This document shows, piece by piece, positions 9,842 through 19,544 of a stretch of 64,000 nucleotides of DNA (position 1 is its first letter; every line of letters begins with the position of its first letter). The stretch comes from CBDCGJ01 sp965216645 (GTDB taxonomy: Bacteria > Pseudomonadota > Alphaproteobacteria > GCA-2731375). Made by a program: the position numbers and the translations under genes. The stretch covers positions 9,857 to 73,856 of the forward strand of contig CBDCGJ010000016.1 of the NCBI GenBank assembly GCA_965216645.1, given 5' to 3'. The notes under the pieces are model-generated. The model worked only from the letters and a program-made list of their open reading frames with translations, was not told the DNA's origin and did no database searches.

Positions 9842-10768
9842 CTAGAGCGAGGCCACATAGTCGGCCATCAGCTGCCGCATCGGCTGATCGGGCAAACGCC
9901 CCCGAAGCGCGCCCATATTCTCCCGCATATGAGCAACTTGCGATGTCGCCGGAATAGCGCAAGTCACCGCCGGATGGGAGATGATGAACTTCAGGAAAAA
10001 CTGCGCCCAGTTATCGGCTTCCATCTCGCCCGCCCACTCCGGCAGCGACTTGCCGGCGACTTGGCGGAAAAGACCGCCACGGCGAAATGGGCGATTGACG
10101 ATCACCGCGATCCCGCGGTCGCGCGCCAGCGGCAGCAAGCGCCGTTCCGCTTCGCGATCCAGGACGTTGTAGGTGAATTGGACGAAGTCCAGCTTCTCGG
10201 ACCGCATGATCCGTTCCATCTCCTCGTGGCGGCTGCCATGGGACGTGGTGATGCCGATATAGCGAATGCGCCCCGCCGCCTTGGCGGCGCGTAAGGTCAC
10301 CAAATGCTCTTCCCAGTCTACGAGATTATGCACTTGCATCAGGTCGAAGCGCTCCAGGCCCCAAAGACCCAACGCTTCAGCGATTTGAGTATTTCCATCG
10401 CCGCCATAGGGCGTCCAAACCTTGGTCGCGGAAAACAAGCCGGTTGGCGGCGGCGCTTGTTCGAAGCACCAGCCCAGCACCGACTGCGCGCTGCCATACA
10501 TGGGCGAGCTGTCGATCATCCCGCCGCCCAGCTCGAAAAACTTCCGCAACACCTCAAGACGGCGCCGGCGCAGCGAGATGCTCTTGCCGACATTGAAGGT
10601 GATCCAGGTACCCATGCCGATGGCCGGGATCACCTCTCCGCTGGACGGTATCTTGCGGGTATGAAGCGCCGGTGTCGCGGCGCGGGCGCGCGTTAAGGGC
10701 AGCGACGCCAGTCCGAGAAGAACAGCACGCCGAGACAACCAACCGTATTTCGTTTCTCTGATCGTCAT
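9842..10768 (-). CDS. Aldo/keto reductase with Tat signal peptide
   Basis: A 308-residue NADPH-dependent oxidoreductase of the aldo/keto reductase barrel. It starts at ATG 10768 ('MTIRETKYG') or at 10801. A twin-arginine signal 'LSRRAVLLGLASLPL' followed by 'RARA-ATPA' indicates export of the folded protein to the periplasm. Catalytic residues are in place: Asp and Tyr in 'IDSSPMYG', Lys in 'FSATKVW', His in 'LMQVHNL'. The cofactor region near the C-terminus reads 'HPAVTCAIPATSQVAHMREN'. It heads a two-gene unit with the DUF6064-like membrane protein and is divergent from the PutA-like gene, with a perfect palindrome in the shared upstream region. Confidence 0.9.
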   Translation of the reverse strand: MTIRETKYGWLSRRAVLLGLASLPLTRARAATPALHTRKIPSSGEVIPAIGMGTWITFNVGKSISLRRRRLEVLRKFFELGGGMIDSSPMYGSAQSVLGWCFEQAPPPTGLFSATKVWTPYGGDGNTQIAEALGLWGLERFDLMQVHNLVDWEEHLVTLRAAKAAGRIRYIGITTSHGSRHEEMERIMRSEKLDFVQFTYNVLDREAERRLLPLARDRGIAVIVNRPFRRGGLFRQVAGKSLPEWAGEMEADNWAQFFLKFIISHPAVTCAIPATSQVAHMRENMGALRGRLPDQPMRQLMADYVASL

Positions 10769-10839
10769 TATTTGGATTTTCGCGCGGGTCGAACCGTTCA
10801 TGCAATCTTCTGTGGCGGTTATACGTTCACAAGCCGGTG

Positions 10840-10857
10840 AAACCGGAATTCCGGTTT
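10840..10857. promoter_or_regulatory. Perfect 18-bp palindrome in the divergent promoter region
   Basis: AAACCGGAATTCCGGTTT reads identically on both strands. It lies between the aldo/keto reductase start (10768/10801) and the putA ATG (10925). Perfect palindromes of this size between divergent genes are usually operators for dimeric regulators. Because this PutA lacks its own DNA-binding domain, an external regulator site is expected. Which regulator binds is unknown. Confidence 0.45.
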
Positions 10858-10924
10858 GAGCTTCCCCTTACCGTCAGGACAGCCGATAATTCCACCATTC
10901 ATCGATCTCATTGTCCGAATTTGT

Positions 10925-13900
10925 ATGGCTATGACGCAGAACAATCCCGACGACCTGCGGGTACAAATCCGCGATCACCATTTGATGGATGAGGATATTC
11001 TCATCGGGCGTTTGAGCGAACAAGCCGGCTTGTCGGCCGCCCGGCGCGCGAAAGCGGCGGCGCATGCCACGGCCATGGTGCAAGCACTACGCGACGAAGA
11101 CCAGCCGGGCTTGATGGAAGTCTTCCTGGCCGAATATGGCTTATCGACCGATGAGGGCGTGGCCCTCATGTGTCTGGCCGAAGCGCTCCTCCGCGTGCCC
11201 GATGCGGAAACCGTTGACGACCTGATCGAGGATAAAATCGCCCCCTCCTCGTGGGGCGAACATTTGGGTCGGTCCAGTTCGTCTCTGGTCAATGCGTCGA
11301 CCTGGGCCCTGATGTTGACCGGCAAGGTGCTCGACAACGACGCTTCCACCGGCATCGCCGCGACATTGCATTCAGCAGTGAAGAGACTTGGCGAACCCGT
11401 CATCCGCCTCGCCGTGACGCAGGCGATCAAGGAGATGGGCAATCAGTTCATTCTTGGCGAAACCATCGACGAGGCGATCGGCCGCGCTCGCGAACTGGAA
11501 CGGCTGGGCTACAGCTATTCCTACGACATGCTCGGCGAAGCGGCATTGACGGCGGAAGCCGCAGCCACCTTCCATGCGGCTTATCTGACGGCGATCGAAA
11601 AGCTGGCGGCACGCGCCGGATCGGACGACATACGCGACAATCCGGGTATCTCGATCAAACTTTCCGCCCTTCATCCCCGTTACGAACTGGGGCAACGGGA
11701 CCGCGTGATGACGGAGCTTTCGGCGCGCATTCTGGAACTGGCGCTGGCGGCAAAGGCAGCACGCCTTGGCCTGAACATCGATGCGGAAGAGGCCGACCGC
11801 CTCGACCTCTCCCTGGATTTGATCGAAACCGTCTTGGCGGACCCGCGGCTCGCCGGTTGGGACGGCTTCGGCGTGGTCGTCCAAGCCTATGGCAAGCGGG
11901 CCGGACCCGTGTTGGATTGGCTTTACGCAACGGCCGGGAAACTCGACCGCCGGATCATGGTTCGGTTGGTCAAGGGCGCATATTGGGATAGTGAGATCAA
12001 ATGGGCGCAGGTTGCCGGCCTAAGCGACTTCCCGGTCTTCACCCGCAAAGCGGCCACGGATATCTCCTATCTTTGCTGTGCCGCCAAACTTAGCGGCATG
12101 ACCGACCGTATCTATCCGCAATTCGCGACCCACAATGCCCATACGGTGGCGGCGGTGCTCGATTTGATGGCGGACAAGGAGTGTTTCGAGTTTCAGCGCC
12201 TGCACGGCATGGGCGAGGCGTTGCACCGCCACGTCCACATCGCTGAGCGGACGCGGTGCCGGATCTATGCGCCAGTCGGCGCCCATCGCGATCTGCTGGC
12301 CTATCTGGTTCGACGTTTGCTGGAAAACGGCGCCAACTCCTCTTTCGTCAATCAGATCGTCGATACCCGATTGACACCGGCGGAGATTACCCAGGACCCG
12401 TTCGAAACCTATGCCGAACGCGAGGGGCGGCTGGCAGGCCAGGTCCTTAAACCAGCTGATCTCTTTCAACCGGCCCGGCGGAATTCGCACGGTTGGGACC
12501 TGCATAACAGGCGGGACCTGACCGACATCGACGCGGGGCGTGCGGCGTTCAAACATCACCGTTGGCGGGCCGGTCCGATCATCGCCGCACCGACCGCCAG
12601 AACCGATATCCGAGCGATATCGAATCCGGCCAAGCCTGACGATTATGTCGGCGACGTCATCGAGGCGACAGAAGCCGACGTTGCCGCGGCCATCGACGCA
12701 GCGCGGCCTTGGACCGTCGGCGCCGAAGAACGGGCCGAAACCCTCAATCGAGCCGCCGATCTTTACGAAGAGAATTTTGGCGAAATCTTCGCGGTGCTGA
12801 CGCGGGAAGCCGGTAAAACGCCGGACGACGCCATTGCCGAACTACGGGAAGCCGTCGACTTCCTGCGCTACTATGGCAGCCGCATCGATAGCCTCGGCGG
12901 GCAAAGGGCTCGAGGTCTGTTCGCCTGCATTTCGCCCTGGAACTTTCCGCTGGCGATTTTTACCGGACAATTGGCAGCGGCCCTTGCCGCGGGCAATGGG
13001 GTTCTGGCCAAGCCGGCGGAGCAGACCCCCCTCACCGCCGCCGTCGCCGTCCGGCTGTTGCACGTAGTGGGGGTCCCGCCGACAGCGCTGCAGCTTCTAC
13101 CGGGAGACGGCCCAACCGTCGGCGGGCCGCTGACTCGAGACCCGCGCATAGCTGGCATCTGCTTTACCGGTTCGACGGACACGGCGCAGATCATTCACCG
13201 CGCGATGGCCGACCATCTGGCGCCGAATGCACCATTGATTGCCGAGACCGGCGGACTAAATGCGATGATCGTCGATTCCACGGCCCTGCCGGAGCAGGCG
13301 GTAAAAGACATCATCGCTTCCGCCTTTCAATCCGCCGGGCAGCGTTGTTCGGCATTGCGCCTGCTTTATTTGCAGGACGATATCGCCGACGGCTTCCTGG
13401 ACCTCCTGTTCGGCGCGATGGAGGAATTGGTCGTCGACGATCCGTGGACTTTTTCCACTGACATCGGGCCCCTCATCGACGCCGACGCCCGGAAGGATGT
13501 CAACGGACATGTCGAAATCGCCAAGTCCGAGGGCCGCCTGTTGAAACAACTGGCCATACCGGCAAACGGGCATTTTGTCGGACCCGCGGTGATCGAGCTC
13601 GGCGGGATCGCCGATTTGGCGCGGGAGGTTTTCGGCCCCATCCTGCATGTCGCCCGCTTCGATGCGGCGCGGATCGACGACGTGGTGGACGAAATCAACG
13701 CCCGCGGCTTCGGTTTGACCTTCGGCCTGCACAGCCGCATCGACGATCGGATCGAGCAGATTACCCAACGGCTCAAGGTCGGTAACATGTACATAAACCG
13801 CAACCAAATCGGCGCCGTTGTCGGCTCCCAACCCTTCGGTGGCGAAGGCCTGTCCGGCACCGGACCCAAAGCCGGCGGGCCAAGGTACCTGCCAAAATTC

Positions 13901-14428
13901 TCCGTCGCCCCGGACGCGGCGGACGAGATCGAAGTCGAAATGACACCGATCGCGGACTTATCGGACATCCAATCCGAATTGTCGAAACTGTCGCCAAATT
14001 CACATCCCTCGTCATCCGAGGAATTGCCGGGGCCGACTGGCGAATCGAACCGCCTTTCCACCTATCCGCGCGGCACCGTTCTGTGTTTGGGGCCGGACGC
14101 GGAAAGCGCCCTGGAACAACGCCGGCAAGCGGAAGCGCTCGGTTGCGCCGTTTTGGCGGTGGCGCCGGGGTTGACGGACGAGCAAGGGATCGCGAGATAT
14201 CTCGACCGCGAACATCTCACATCATTGATGGGTTTCGATGCCGTCGCTCTATGGAGCAATCCGGATGATCAACGCGCCGCGCGACGAGCTTTGGCGGCAC
14301 GGGACGGACCGATCCTGACGCTTCTCACCGAGCGCGACCTGGCACCCGATCTTCATCTCGAACGGCATGTCTGCATCGACACCACCGCCAGCGGCGGCAA
14401 TGCGAGTCTGTTGGCCGCCGTATCCTGA
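10925..14428 (+). CDS. putA: Bifunctional proline dehydrogenase / L-glutamate gamma-semialdehyde dehydrogenase
   Basis: About 1,167 residues. PutA oxidises proline to pyrroline-5-carboxylate with FAD, then to glutamate with NAD+, and binds the membrane peripherally. The proline dehydrogenase barrel covers about residues 100-460 ('GYSYSYDMLGEAALT', 'ISIKLSALHPRYE', 'RLVKGAYWDSEIK', 'FATHNAHTV'). The aldehyde dehydrogenase covers about 545-1000, with catalytic Glu in 'LIAETGGLNAMIVD' and Cys in 'SAGQRCSALR'. A C-terminal extension follows. There is no N-terminal ribbon-helix-helix DNA-binding domain, unlike E. coli PutA, so it cannot autorepress. Such forms are common in alphaproteobacteria. 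ATG 10925 (also ATG 10931) was preferred over TTG 10856, which sits inside the palindrome; no strong Shine-Dalgarno decides this. Confidence 0.93.
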   Translation: MAMTQNNPDDLRVQIRDHHLMDEDILIGRLSEQAGLSAARRAKAAAHATAMVQALRDEDQPGLMEVFLAEYGLSTDEGVALMCLAEALLRVPDAETVDDLIEDKIAPSSWGEHLGRSSSSLVNASTWALMLTGKVLDNDASTGIAATLHSAVKRLGEPVIRLAVTQAIKEMGNQFILGETIDEAIGRARELERLGYSYSYDMLGEAALTAEAAATFHAAYLTAIEKLAARAGSDDIRDNPGISIKLSALHPRYELGQRDRVMTELSARILELALAAKAARLGLNIDAEEADRLDLSLDLIETVLADPRLAGWDGFGVVVQAYGKRAGPVLDWLYATAGKLDRRIMVRLVKGAYWDSEIKWAQVAGLSDFPVFTRKAATDISYLCCAAKLSGMTDRIYPQFATHNAHTVAAVLDLMADKECFEFQRLHGMGEALHRHVHIAERTRCRIYAPVGAHRDLLAYLVRRLLENGANSSFVNQIVDTRLTPAEITQDPFETYAEREGRLAGQVLKPADLFQPARRNSHGWDLHNRRDLTDIDAGRAAFKHHRWRAGPIIAAPTARTDIRAISNPAKPDDYVGDVIEATEADVAAAIDAARPWTVGAEERAETLNRAADLYEENFGEIFAVLTREAGKTPDDAIAELREAVDFLRYYGSRIDSLGGQRARGLFACISPWNFPLAIFTGQLAAALAAGNGVLAKPAEQTPLTAAVAVRLLHVVGVPPTALQLLPGDGPTVGGPLTRDPRIAGICFTGSTDTAQIIHRAMADHLAPNAPLIAETGGLNAMIVDSTALPEQAVKDIIASAFQSAGQRCSALRLLYLQDDIADGFLDLLFGAMEELVVDDPWTFSTDIGPLIDADARKDVNGHVEIAKSEGRLLKQLAIPANGHFVGPAVIELGGIADLAREVFGPILHVARFDAARIDDVVDEINARGFGLTFGLHSRIDDRIEQITQRLKVGNMYINRNQIGAVVGSQPFGGEGLSGTGPKAGGPRYLPKFSVAPDAADEIEVEMTPIADLSDIQSELSKLSPNSHPSSSEELPGPTGESNRLSTYPRGTVLCLGPDAESALEQRRQAEALGCAVLAVAPGLTDEQGIARYLDREHLTSLMGFDAVALWSNPDDQRAARRALAARDGPILTLLTERDLAPDLHLERHVCIDTTASGGNASLLAAVS

Positions 14429-14564
14429 TCACGTTACGGCGTGATTAGATACCTTACGGACGGAACAAGCTTCGGCCAATATCCGTATCAATCTTGAGGA
14501 GATTTATTTAAGTGTTTGATTTCAATGACTTATACCAACTTTCTATCATCGAAAGTTGGTGTTA

Positions 14565-14802
14565 TGAGAGCTGAGCGCGGGTCGGTTATGCTGTTGTTTT
14601 TCTGATGATTATTGTCATGCGGGATATGTGTTCCGCGGCGATCTGGCGTTGTGGCCGATTTTGCGGCCGATTGTTGCTGTGCGGCGCTGCGTCGTCGCCC
14701 TTGCGTGCCCAAACGCGGTTCACCACGACCCGGGCCCGACCACCTTGGAAGCCGAAGCGATGATTGTCGCGTCGACCAGGTGGCGCCATTTGTAGATTTC
14801 TT
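14565..14802 (-). mobile_element. Remnant of an IS5-family element (same type as 31845-32993)
   Basis: The end 'GAGAGCTGAGCGCGGGTC' near 14567 resembles the terminal repeat GAGACCTGTGCGCGGGT of the complete element at 31845-32993, and the adjoining 'TTGTTTTTCTGATGAT' also matches it. On the minus strand, fragments of its transposase are recognisable ('LVDATIIASAS', then 'VVVNRVWARKGDDAA'), joined with internal deletion. It abuts the 3' end of another IS5-family transposase, so the two have fused into a hybrid relic. A small inverted repeat (ACCAACTTTC...GAAAGTTGGT, 14534-14561) lies just outside. Confidence 0.6.
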
Positions 14803-15495
14803 CGTCATAAGCCTATTGCTGCTTGCGGTTGGCTTTGGGCGGGATCACGGCGGCGGCACCGGGCCGGTCGAGATCGGCCCGCACCCAATCCGCATCGAAC
14901 GCCTTGTCGCCCAGCAGAGCATCGAAGTCGATGTCCTCTTACCGTCGCGACGCCGATCATATCATGGCGTTGGCCGGGCAGCAGGACAAAGCGGAGCAAG
15001 GCGCCCAAGGCATCGACGAGAGCGACGATTTTCGTGGTCAATCCGCCTTTCGAGCGGCCGATGGCCTGATTTTGAGTCCCCCTTTTTGCGCCGCTCGCCT
15101 TCTGATGCACGGAGACGATGGTGCCGTCGATCAGGGCGTATTCCAGATCCGGTTCCTCCGACAAAGTCTCGAACAGCCGCTCAAACACGCCTTTCTTGGC
15201 CCAGCGGCGGAAACGTTGGAAGCAGCTGTTCCAGTTGCCCAAGCCCGGTGGCAGATCGCGCCACGGCGCGCCGGTACGCCCCCGCCAGAGAACCGCTTCC
15301 AGAAACAACCGATTGTCCGCCGCCGTCACCCCGCAATCGCTAACCTTGCCCGGCAGATACGGCGCAATTTTTTCCCAAACCCTGTCCGTGATGACAAATC
15401 GCAACTCGGTCATGATAAACTCCGAACAAACAACAAGGATTACCTGGAATCACTTTTTGCTCGGTTTGGGGATACCCTAATTGTCAATGGGCCCT
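14803..15495 (-). pseudogene. IS5-family (IS427-like) transposase, broken
   Basis: From ATG 15413 the first 120 or so residues are a normal transposase N-terminal half ('MTELRFVITDRVWEKIAPYL', 'LEAVLWRGRTGAPWRDLPPG', 'LIDGTIVSVHQKASGAK', with the first DDE Asp in LIDGT). The frame is then lost near 14940. The following DDE text 'LLGDKAFDADWVRADL' and 'AVIPPKANRKQQ' continues in another frame to about 14815, where it runs into the neighbouring IS relic. IS427-group elements can use frameshifting, but the missing end shows that this copy is dead. Terminal sequence probably extends to about 15495. Confidence 0.75.
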
Positions 15496-15629
15496 AGTAA
15501 TTCTCTATTGATTTACGAGTCCTGCCTGTTTTAATGGCTGTTCTGATTTGCTTGAACTATACCCACTAAGGAGCCTTTTATTGATGAAGAACGTACTTGG
15601 TCTAATGATTTAGCGTCGAGGAGTTCAAT

Positions 15630-16565
15630 TTGCTTGAAACCTTTGGCACAACATTACCATTTTTCGCTCTCATTATTTGTGGCTATGTCGCCCGTTGGTT
15701 TGGCGTCATGGGAGACGGCTCTGCAAAAGTCCTAACCAATTATGTGCTATATTTTGCGCTTCCGGCTCTACTCATTCGCACGCTGGCCGCGCTTCCGACA
15801 AGCCAATTACTTGAACCAAAGTTCTTGTTAGCTTGGACAGTTGTATCGACGGCTCTGTTTGCGTTGACAGCTATCATTGTGTTGCTCGTATTCAAGCACA
15901 GTGGCGCAAAGGCGATTATTCAAGCCGCCTCGGCCAGTCTTGGGAATACCGGCCTCCTAGGTCTAACGCTGGTGATCAGTCTTTTGGGCGACAAAGCGAT
16001 AGCGCCGGTGTCGATGGCAATTATTGTTGATCTTGTTCTTGTTATCCCTGTCACGATTGCTTTGCTTGAATTCTTTTCTGATAACAATAGATCAGCCAAA
16101 GAGACCTTCAAGAATGTTGTTCTTGCGCTTATCGCCAATCCGTTTGTGATCTCGATATTTCTCGGTTTAGCGCTGTCTTTGATCGAATTTGAATTTCCAA
16201 AGGGAATTGACGACTTTCTCCGCATCCTCAGTATGGCGGCCGTACCCACAGGATTGTTTGCGATAGGTGTGATGCTCTACGGGCAACCACTTAGCGCTGT
16301 TTGGGTGAATGTAACCGCATTGTGCACATTGAAACTCATTGTGCATCCTGCTGCAATTTATGTCATGACCTCAATGATATTGGGATTGCCCTACGAAATT
16401 GTTGTGGCGGCAACTTTGCTGGCGGCCTTGCCGATCGCAAACAATGCTTTCATCATTGCCATGCGATTTAACAGCGAACCCGAATTGGTATCCAGTTGCA
16501 TTCTAACATCTACCATCCTTGCCATTATCACATTCAACGTCTGGGTCCTTTTGTTGAGAGCATGA
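15630..16565 (+). CDS. AEC family transporter (auxin efflux carrier-like permease)
   Basis: A 311-residue inner-membrane protein with about ten hydrophobic segments in two inverted halves. The N-terminus 'LPFFALIICGYVARWFG' and 'NYVLYFALPALLIRTLA', and the helix-break motifs 'SASLGNTGLLGLTLV' and 'LAALPIANNAFIIA', are typical of the AEC/MdcF group, which exports or imports small carboxylates. Translation starts at TTG 15630 with GAGGAG 7 bp upstream. It stands alone between a broken IS5-type relic and an IS3 element and has lower GC than the metabolic genes to its left. The substrate is unknown. Confidence 0.85.
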   Translation: MLETFGTTLPFFALIICGYVARWFGVMGDGSAKVLTNYVLYFALPALLIRTLAALPTSQLLEPKFLLAWTVVSTALFALTAIIVLLVFKHSGAKAIIQAASASLGNTGLLGLTLVISLLGDKAIAPVSMAIIVDLVLVIPVTIALLEFFSDNNRSAKETFKNVVLALIANPFVISIFLGLALSLIEFEFPKGIDDFLRILSMAAVPTGLFAIGVMLYGQPLSAVWVNVTALCTLKLIVHPAAIYVMTSMILGLPYEIVVAATLLAALPIANNAFIIAMRFNSEPELVSSCILTSTILAIITFNVWVLLLRA

Positions 16566-16623
16566 TAAGCCTGGCATCAAGACGCTTTTCAGTGAGATGG
16601 TCCCGGAAGATCGGACAGTGGGT

Positions 16624-17939
16624 TAAGGTGTATTCCGACTTTTGAGGAGGAATGCGCAGATGACGAAACGACGCCGCTTTACGGCTGAATTCAAGGCGAA
16701 GGTGGCGCTTGAGGCGCTGCGTGGCGATCGGACCATCCAGCAGATCGCGGCGCGCCACAAGGTGCGTCCGAACCAGGTGAGCACCTGGAAACGTCAGGCG
16801 ATGGAAGGTTTGGGCGCGGTCTTTGCCAACGGCGCCGACAAGGCCGGTTCGGATCACGCGGCCGAGGTCCATGACCTGCACGCCAAGATCGGCGAGCTGA
16901 CCGTGGAACGGGCTTGCGCGGGCTTACGCGGCGCCCCCGGCGCCACGGTCCTGCTCAGTTGGCACGCCGGTTGGCGCGCGTTCCTGCCCGGAACGTAAAA
17001 CGATGATCGAGCGCGCCAACCCGACCTTGAGTATCGCCCGGCAATGCCGGCTGTTGTCGCTGCCGCGCTCCACGTTCTATTACCGGGCCAAGGACGAGAG
17101 CGAAGCCAATCTGGCGCTGATGCGGCGGATCGACGAGTTGTTCATGAGGTACCTGTTCTAGGGCAGCCGTCAGATGACCCGGCATCTGCAGCGCGAGGCC
17201 GAGACGGTCGGCCGTCATCGGGTGCGTCGCTTGATGCGGCTGATGGGCCTGGAGGCGCTCTTCCAGAAACCGCGAACCAGCGATCGCCATCCCGAACATC
17301 GCATCCATCCCTATCTTTTGCGGGATCTGACGATCACCGACGCGAACCAGGTCTGGTGTGCCGATATCACCTACCTCCCGGTTCAACACGGTTTCCTTTA
17401 CCTGGTGGCGGTGATGGACTGGGCGACGCGGCATGTGTTGTCCTGGCGGCTGTCGAATACCCTGGATGCGGCTTTCTGCGTCGATGTTCTCCGCGAGGCT
17501 TTGTCACGATACCCCAAGCCCGCCATCTTCAATACCGACCAGGGCAGCCAGTTCACGTCCGCCGTCTTTACCGAGGTGCTGAAAGACGCCGATATCCGCA
17601 TCTCCATGGACGGCCGGGGCCGCTGCATAGACAATATCTTCATCGAGCGGCTGTGGCGCAGCTTAAAATACGAGGCGGTCTATCTGCACGAGATGAGCGA
17701 CGGCTTCGTCGCCGAACGGGTGATTTCCGACTGGATAACTTTTTACAACGAGCTGCGTCCACATTCATCCTTGGACGGTAAAACCCCGGCGGAAATCTAC
17801 GCAGCGGCGCGCCCTGTGGATACGTGGACAACCGGCTCCGCCGGCTTGACCACTTCCCCACAGGCCCAACAACAGCTAAAAGATGAAAGCAATGTGAAAA
17901 AGCAATTGGCGGCATAATCAGAAAACCGAATACACCTTA
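16624..17939 (+). mobile_element. IS3-family insertion sequence (inactivated)
   Basis: The element is bounded by inverted 12-mers TAAGGTGTATTC (16624-16635) and GAATACACCTTA (17928-17939). It carries orfA from ATG 16660 (helix-turn-helix 'TAEFKAKVALEALRGDRTI', 'VSTWKRQAMEGL') and orfB from ATG 17003 (DDE integrase core). In orfA the frame is lost after 'GELTVER' near 16910, and orfB has an in-frame TAG at 17159, so transposition functions are probably lost. No clear target duplication is visible. Confidence 0.85.
17003..17917 (+). pseudogene. IS3-family transposase OrfB with premature stop
   Basis: The frame 'MIERANPTLSIARQCRLL' runs to a TAG at 17159-17161, where a tyrosine of the family motif 'FYGSRQM' is expected, and continues in the same frame from 17162 to TAA at 17915-17917. 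The DDE catalytic core is otherwise complete: 'VWCADITYLP' (first Asp), 'AIFNTDQGSQFTS' (second Asp) and 'NIFIERLWRSLKYEAVY' (Glu). The C-terminus is 'YNELRPHSSLDGKTPAEIY'. This is a recent nonsense inactivation. Confidence 0.85.
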
Positions 17940-18019
17940 GCAACGCCGTCAAGCTGTCCAACAATGTAGGAACACCTCAGTCCAACTTGCAAAACTATCA
18001 ACTTTGGAGGCATTCCTGC

Positions 18020-19381
18020 TTACTTCAAATACGCCAAGCCCAAAGTGGCGAAGCTCAGCACCAAAAAAAATCCCATCATGTCGGTGAGTGTCGTCAGGAT
18101 CGGACTGGAAGCTACAGCCGGGTCGACACGAAAGCGCTTCAGCAGTAACGGTACCGTCCCACCAATCGAAACGGCGAGCAAAGTATTAAGCGCCAGGGCG
18201 CCACCTACCACAAGGCCGAGTACGGCATTGCCTTTCCAAAAATACGCGGCAATCCCTAAGAATACTCCCAAAGCCACCCCATTAATGACGCCGATCCAAA
18301 ACTCCTTGAGCAACACCCGGAAAATCTCGCGTGGTTTGACGTAGCCGAGAGTCAGTTCACGAAGGCTCACGGCAACAGCTTGGTTGCCGGAACATCCGCT
18401 CATGTCGGAAACGATGGGTAAGAATACGGCGAGAGCAATAACAGCAGCTATGGTTTCTTCATAGAGAGCGATCACGCTAGCCGCCAATAGGTTTAGGAAA
18501 ATATTGATACTAAGCCACGACAGCCGCCGCCATGAACGGGTTAGTGTGGGCATTGAGCGGATTTCGTCTCCCGAAACGATCCCCTGAGTTTTCATAAGAT
18601 CCGCTTCGGCCCGCTCCAATGTTGCGGTCTCGATTGCCGTCCGAACCACCACGCCGATCAACCGCCGGCGATCGTCCACTACTGGAACGCCAAGCCAGTT
18701 ATGCTTTTCGAAAAACTCGACGATGTCATTCTGCGGCGTGTCATCCCTCAGAGATTCCGGCGAAAGCATCACCTCCGATAGAGGCCGCTCCCTGTAAGTG
18801 AAAATCAAGCGGTTCAACGGGACGACGCCGATCAACTCTCCGGTACGGGAAACAACGTAAAGATACCGAATTTCGAAACCCTGATAATGTTCCGAGTTGT
18901 GTCTGAGCTCCTGAACCACATCTCCGATTTTGTCGTCACCGAAAAAACGGAGAAACTCTGTTTGCATTAGTCCGCCGGCGGTATCCGGTTCATAGGATGC
19001 GAGCTTCCGGGCTTCCTCGGCTTCAACTGCATCCATTTCCGACAGGATTGCTTCCGCATCGGTGTCGACCATGTTGCCAAGTACGTCCGCCTGATCGTCA
19101 CTGTGCATTTCCGATAGGATGGCGGCAGCATCCGCTGGATCGAGTTGCTCAATGAGGTCCGCGGCATGCTCGTCGGGCATCTCTTCGACCAATTCCGCGG
19201 CATCTTCAGGGGCAAGCGTCGTCAGAATCTTTTCGCGTTCTTCAGAGGAGAGGTGATAGATCGCGCGAATGGCCTCGCTCGGCGACAACGAGTCGATACA
19301 GTCTCGGAGACCTGCACCATTATCATTTTCTAAGAGACTGCGGATCTCCGCCCACGTATCGATGTTTTCGTTCAGGGGCAT
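18020..19381 (-). CDS. mgtE: Magnesium transporter MgtE
   Basis: A 453-residue inner-membrane Mg2+ channel/transporter. It has an N-terminal MgtE_N superhelix (about 20-135, 'LTTLAPEDAAELVEEMPDEH'), two CBS domains (about 140-260, 'VVPLNRLIFTYRERPLSEVM' and 'NWLGVPVVDDRRRLIGVV'), a connecting helix and five membrane helices (about 285-453). The pore signature is present as 'FLPIVSDMSGCSGNQAVAVS'. The length is normal. The cytosolic domains sense Mg2+ and close the pore, so control is mostly post-translational. ATG 19379-19381 is the family start. The 160 bp upstream separate it from an IS3 relic. Confidence 0.93.
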   Translation of the reverse strand: MPLNENIDTWAEIRSLLENDNGAGLRDCIDSLSPSEAIRAIYHLSSEEREKILTTLAPEDAAELVEEMPDEHAADLIEQLDPADAAAILSEMHSDDQADVLGNMVDTDAEAILSEMDAVEAEEARKLASYEPDTAGGLMQTEFLRFFGDDKIGDVVQELRHNSEHYQGFEIRYLYVVSRTGELIGVVPLNRLIFTYRERPLSEVMLSPESLRDDTPQNDIVEFFEKHNWLGVPVVDDRRRLIGVVVRTAIETATLERAEADLMKTQGIVSGDEIRSMPTLTRSWRRLSWLSINIFLNLLAASVIALYEETIAAVIALAVFLPIVSDMSGCSGNQAVAVSLRELTLGYVKPREIFRVLLKEFWIGVINGVALGVFLGIAAYFWKGNAVLGLVVGGALALNTLLAVSIGGTVPLLLKRFRVDPAVASSPILTTLTDMMGFFLVLSFATLGLAYLK

Positions 19382-19544
19382 ACTTGGTCTCGAGTTTTCA
19401 CATGTACCGAGAAAGTTACATTGATATTTGATGTGATGGAAATTTTAGGGCCGTGGGCAATATTCCTAGATTCAATATCGGCCTTTTCTTCGAAATCATG
19501 TCATAGCGTCAAGTCGGCGCGTGATCTTGCCCCCGTTTCGGCGG

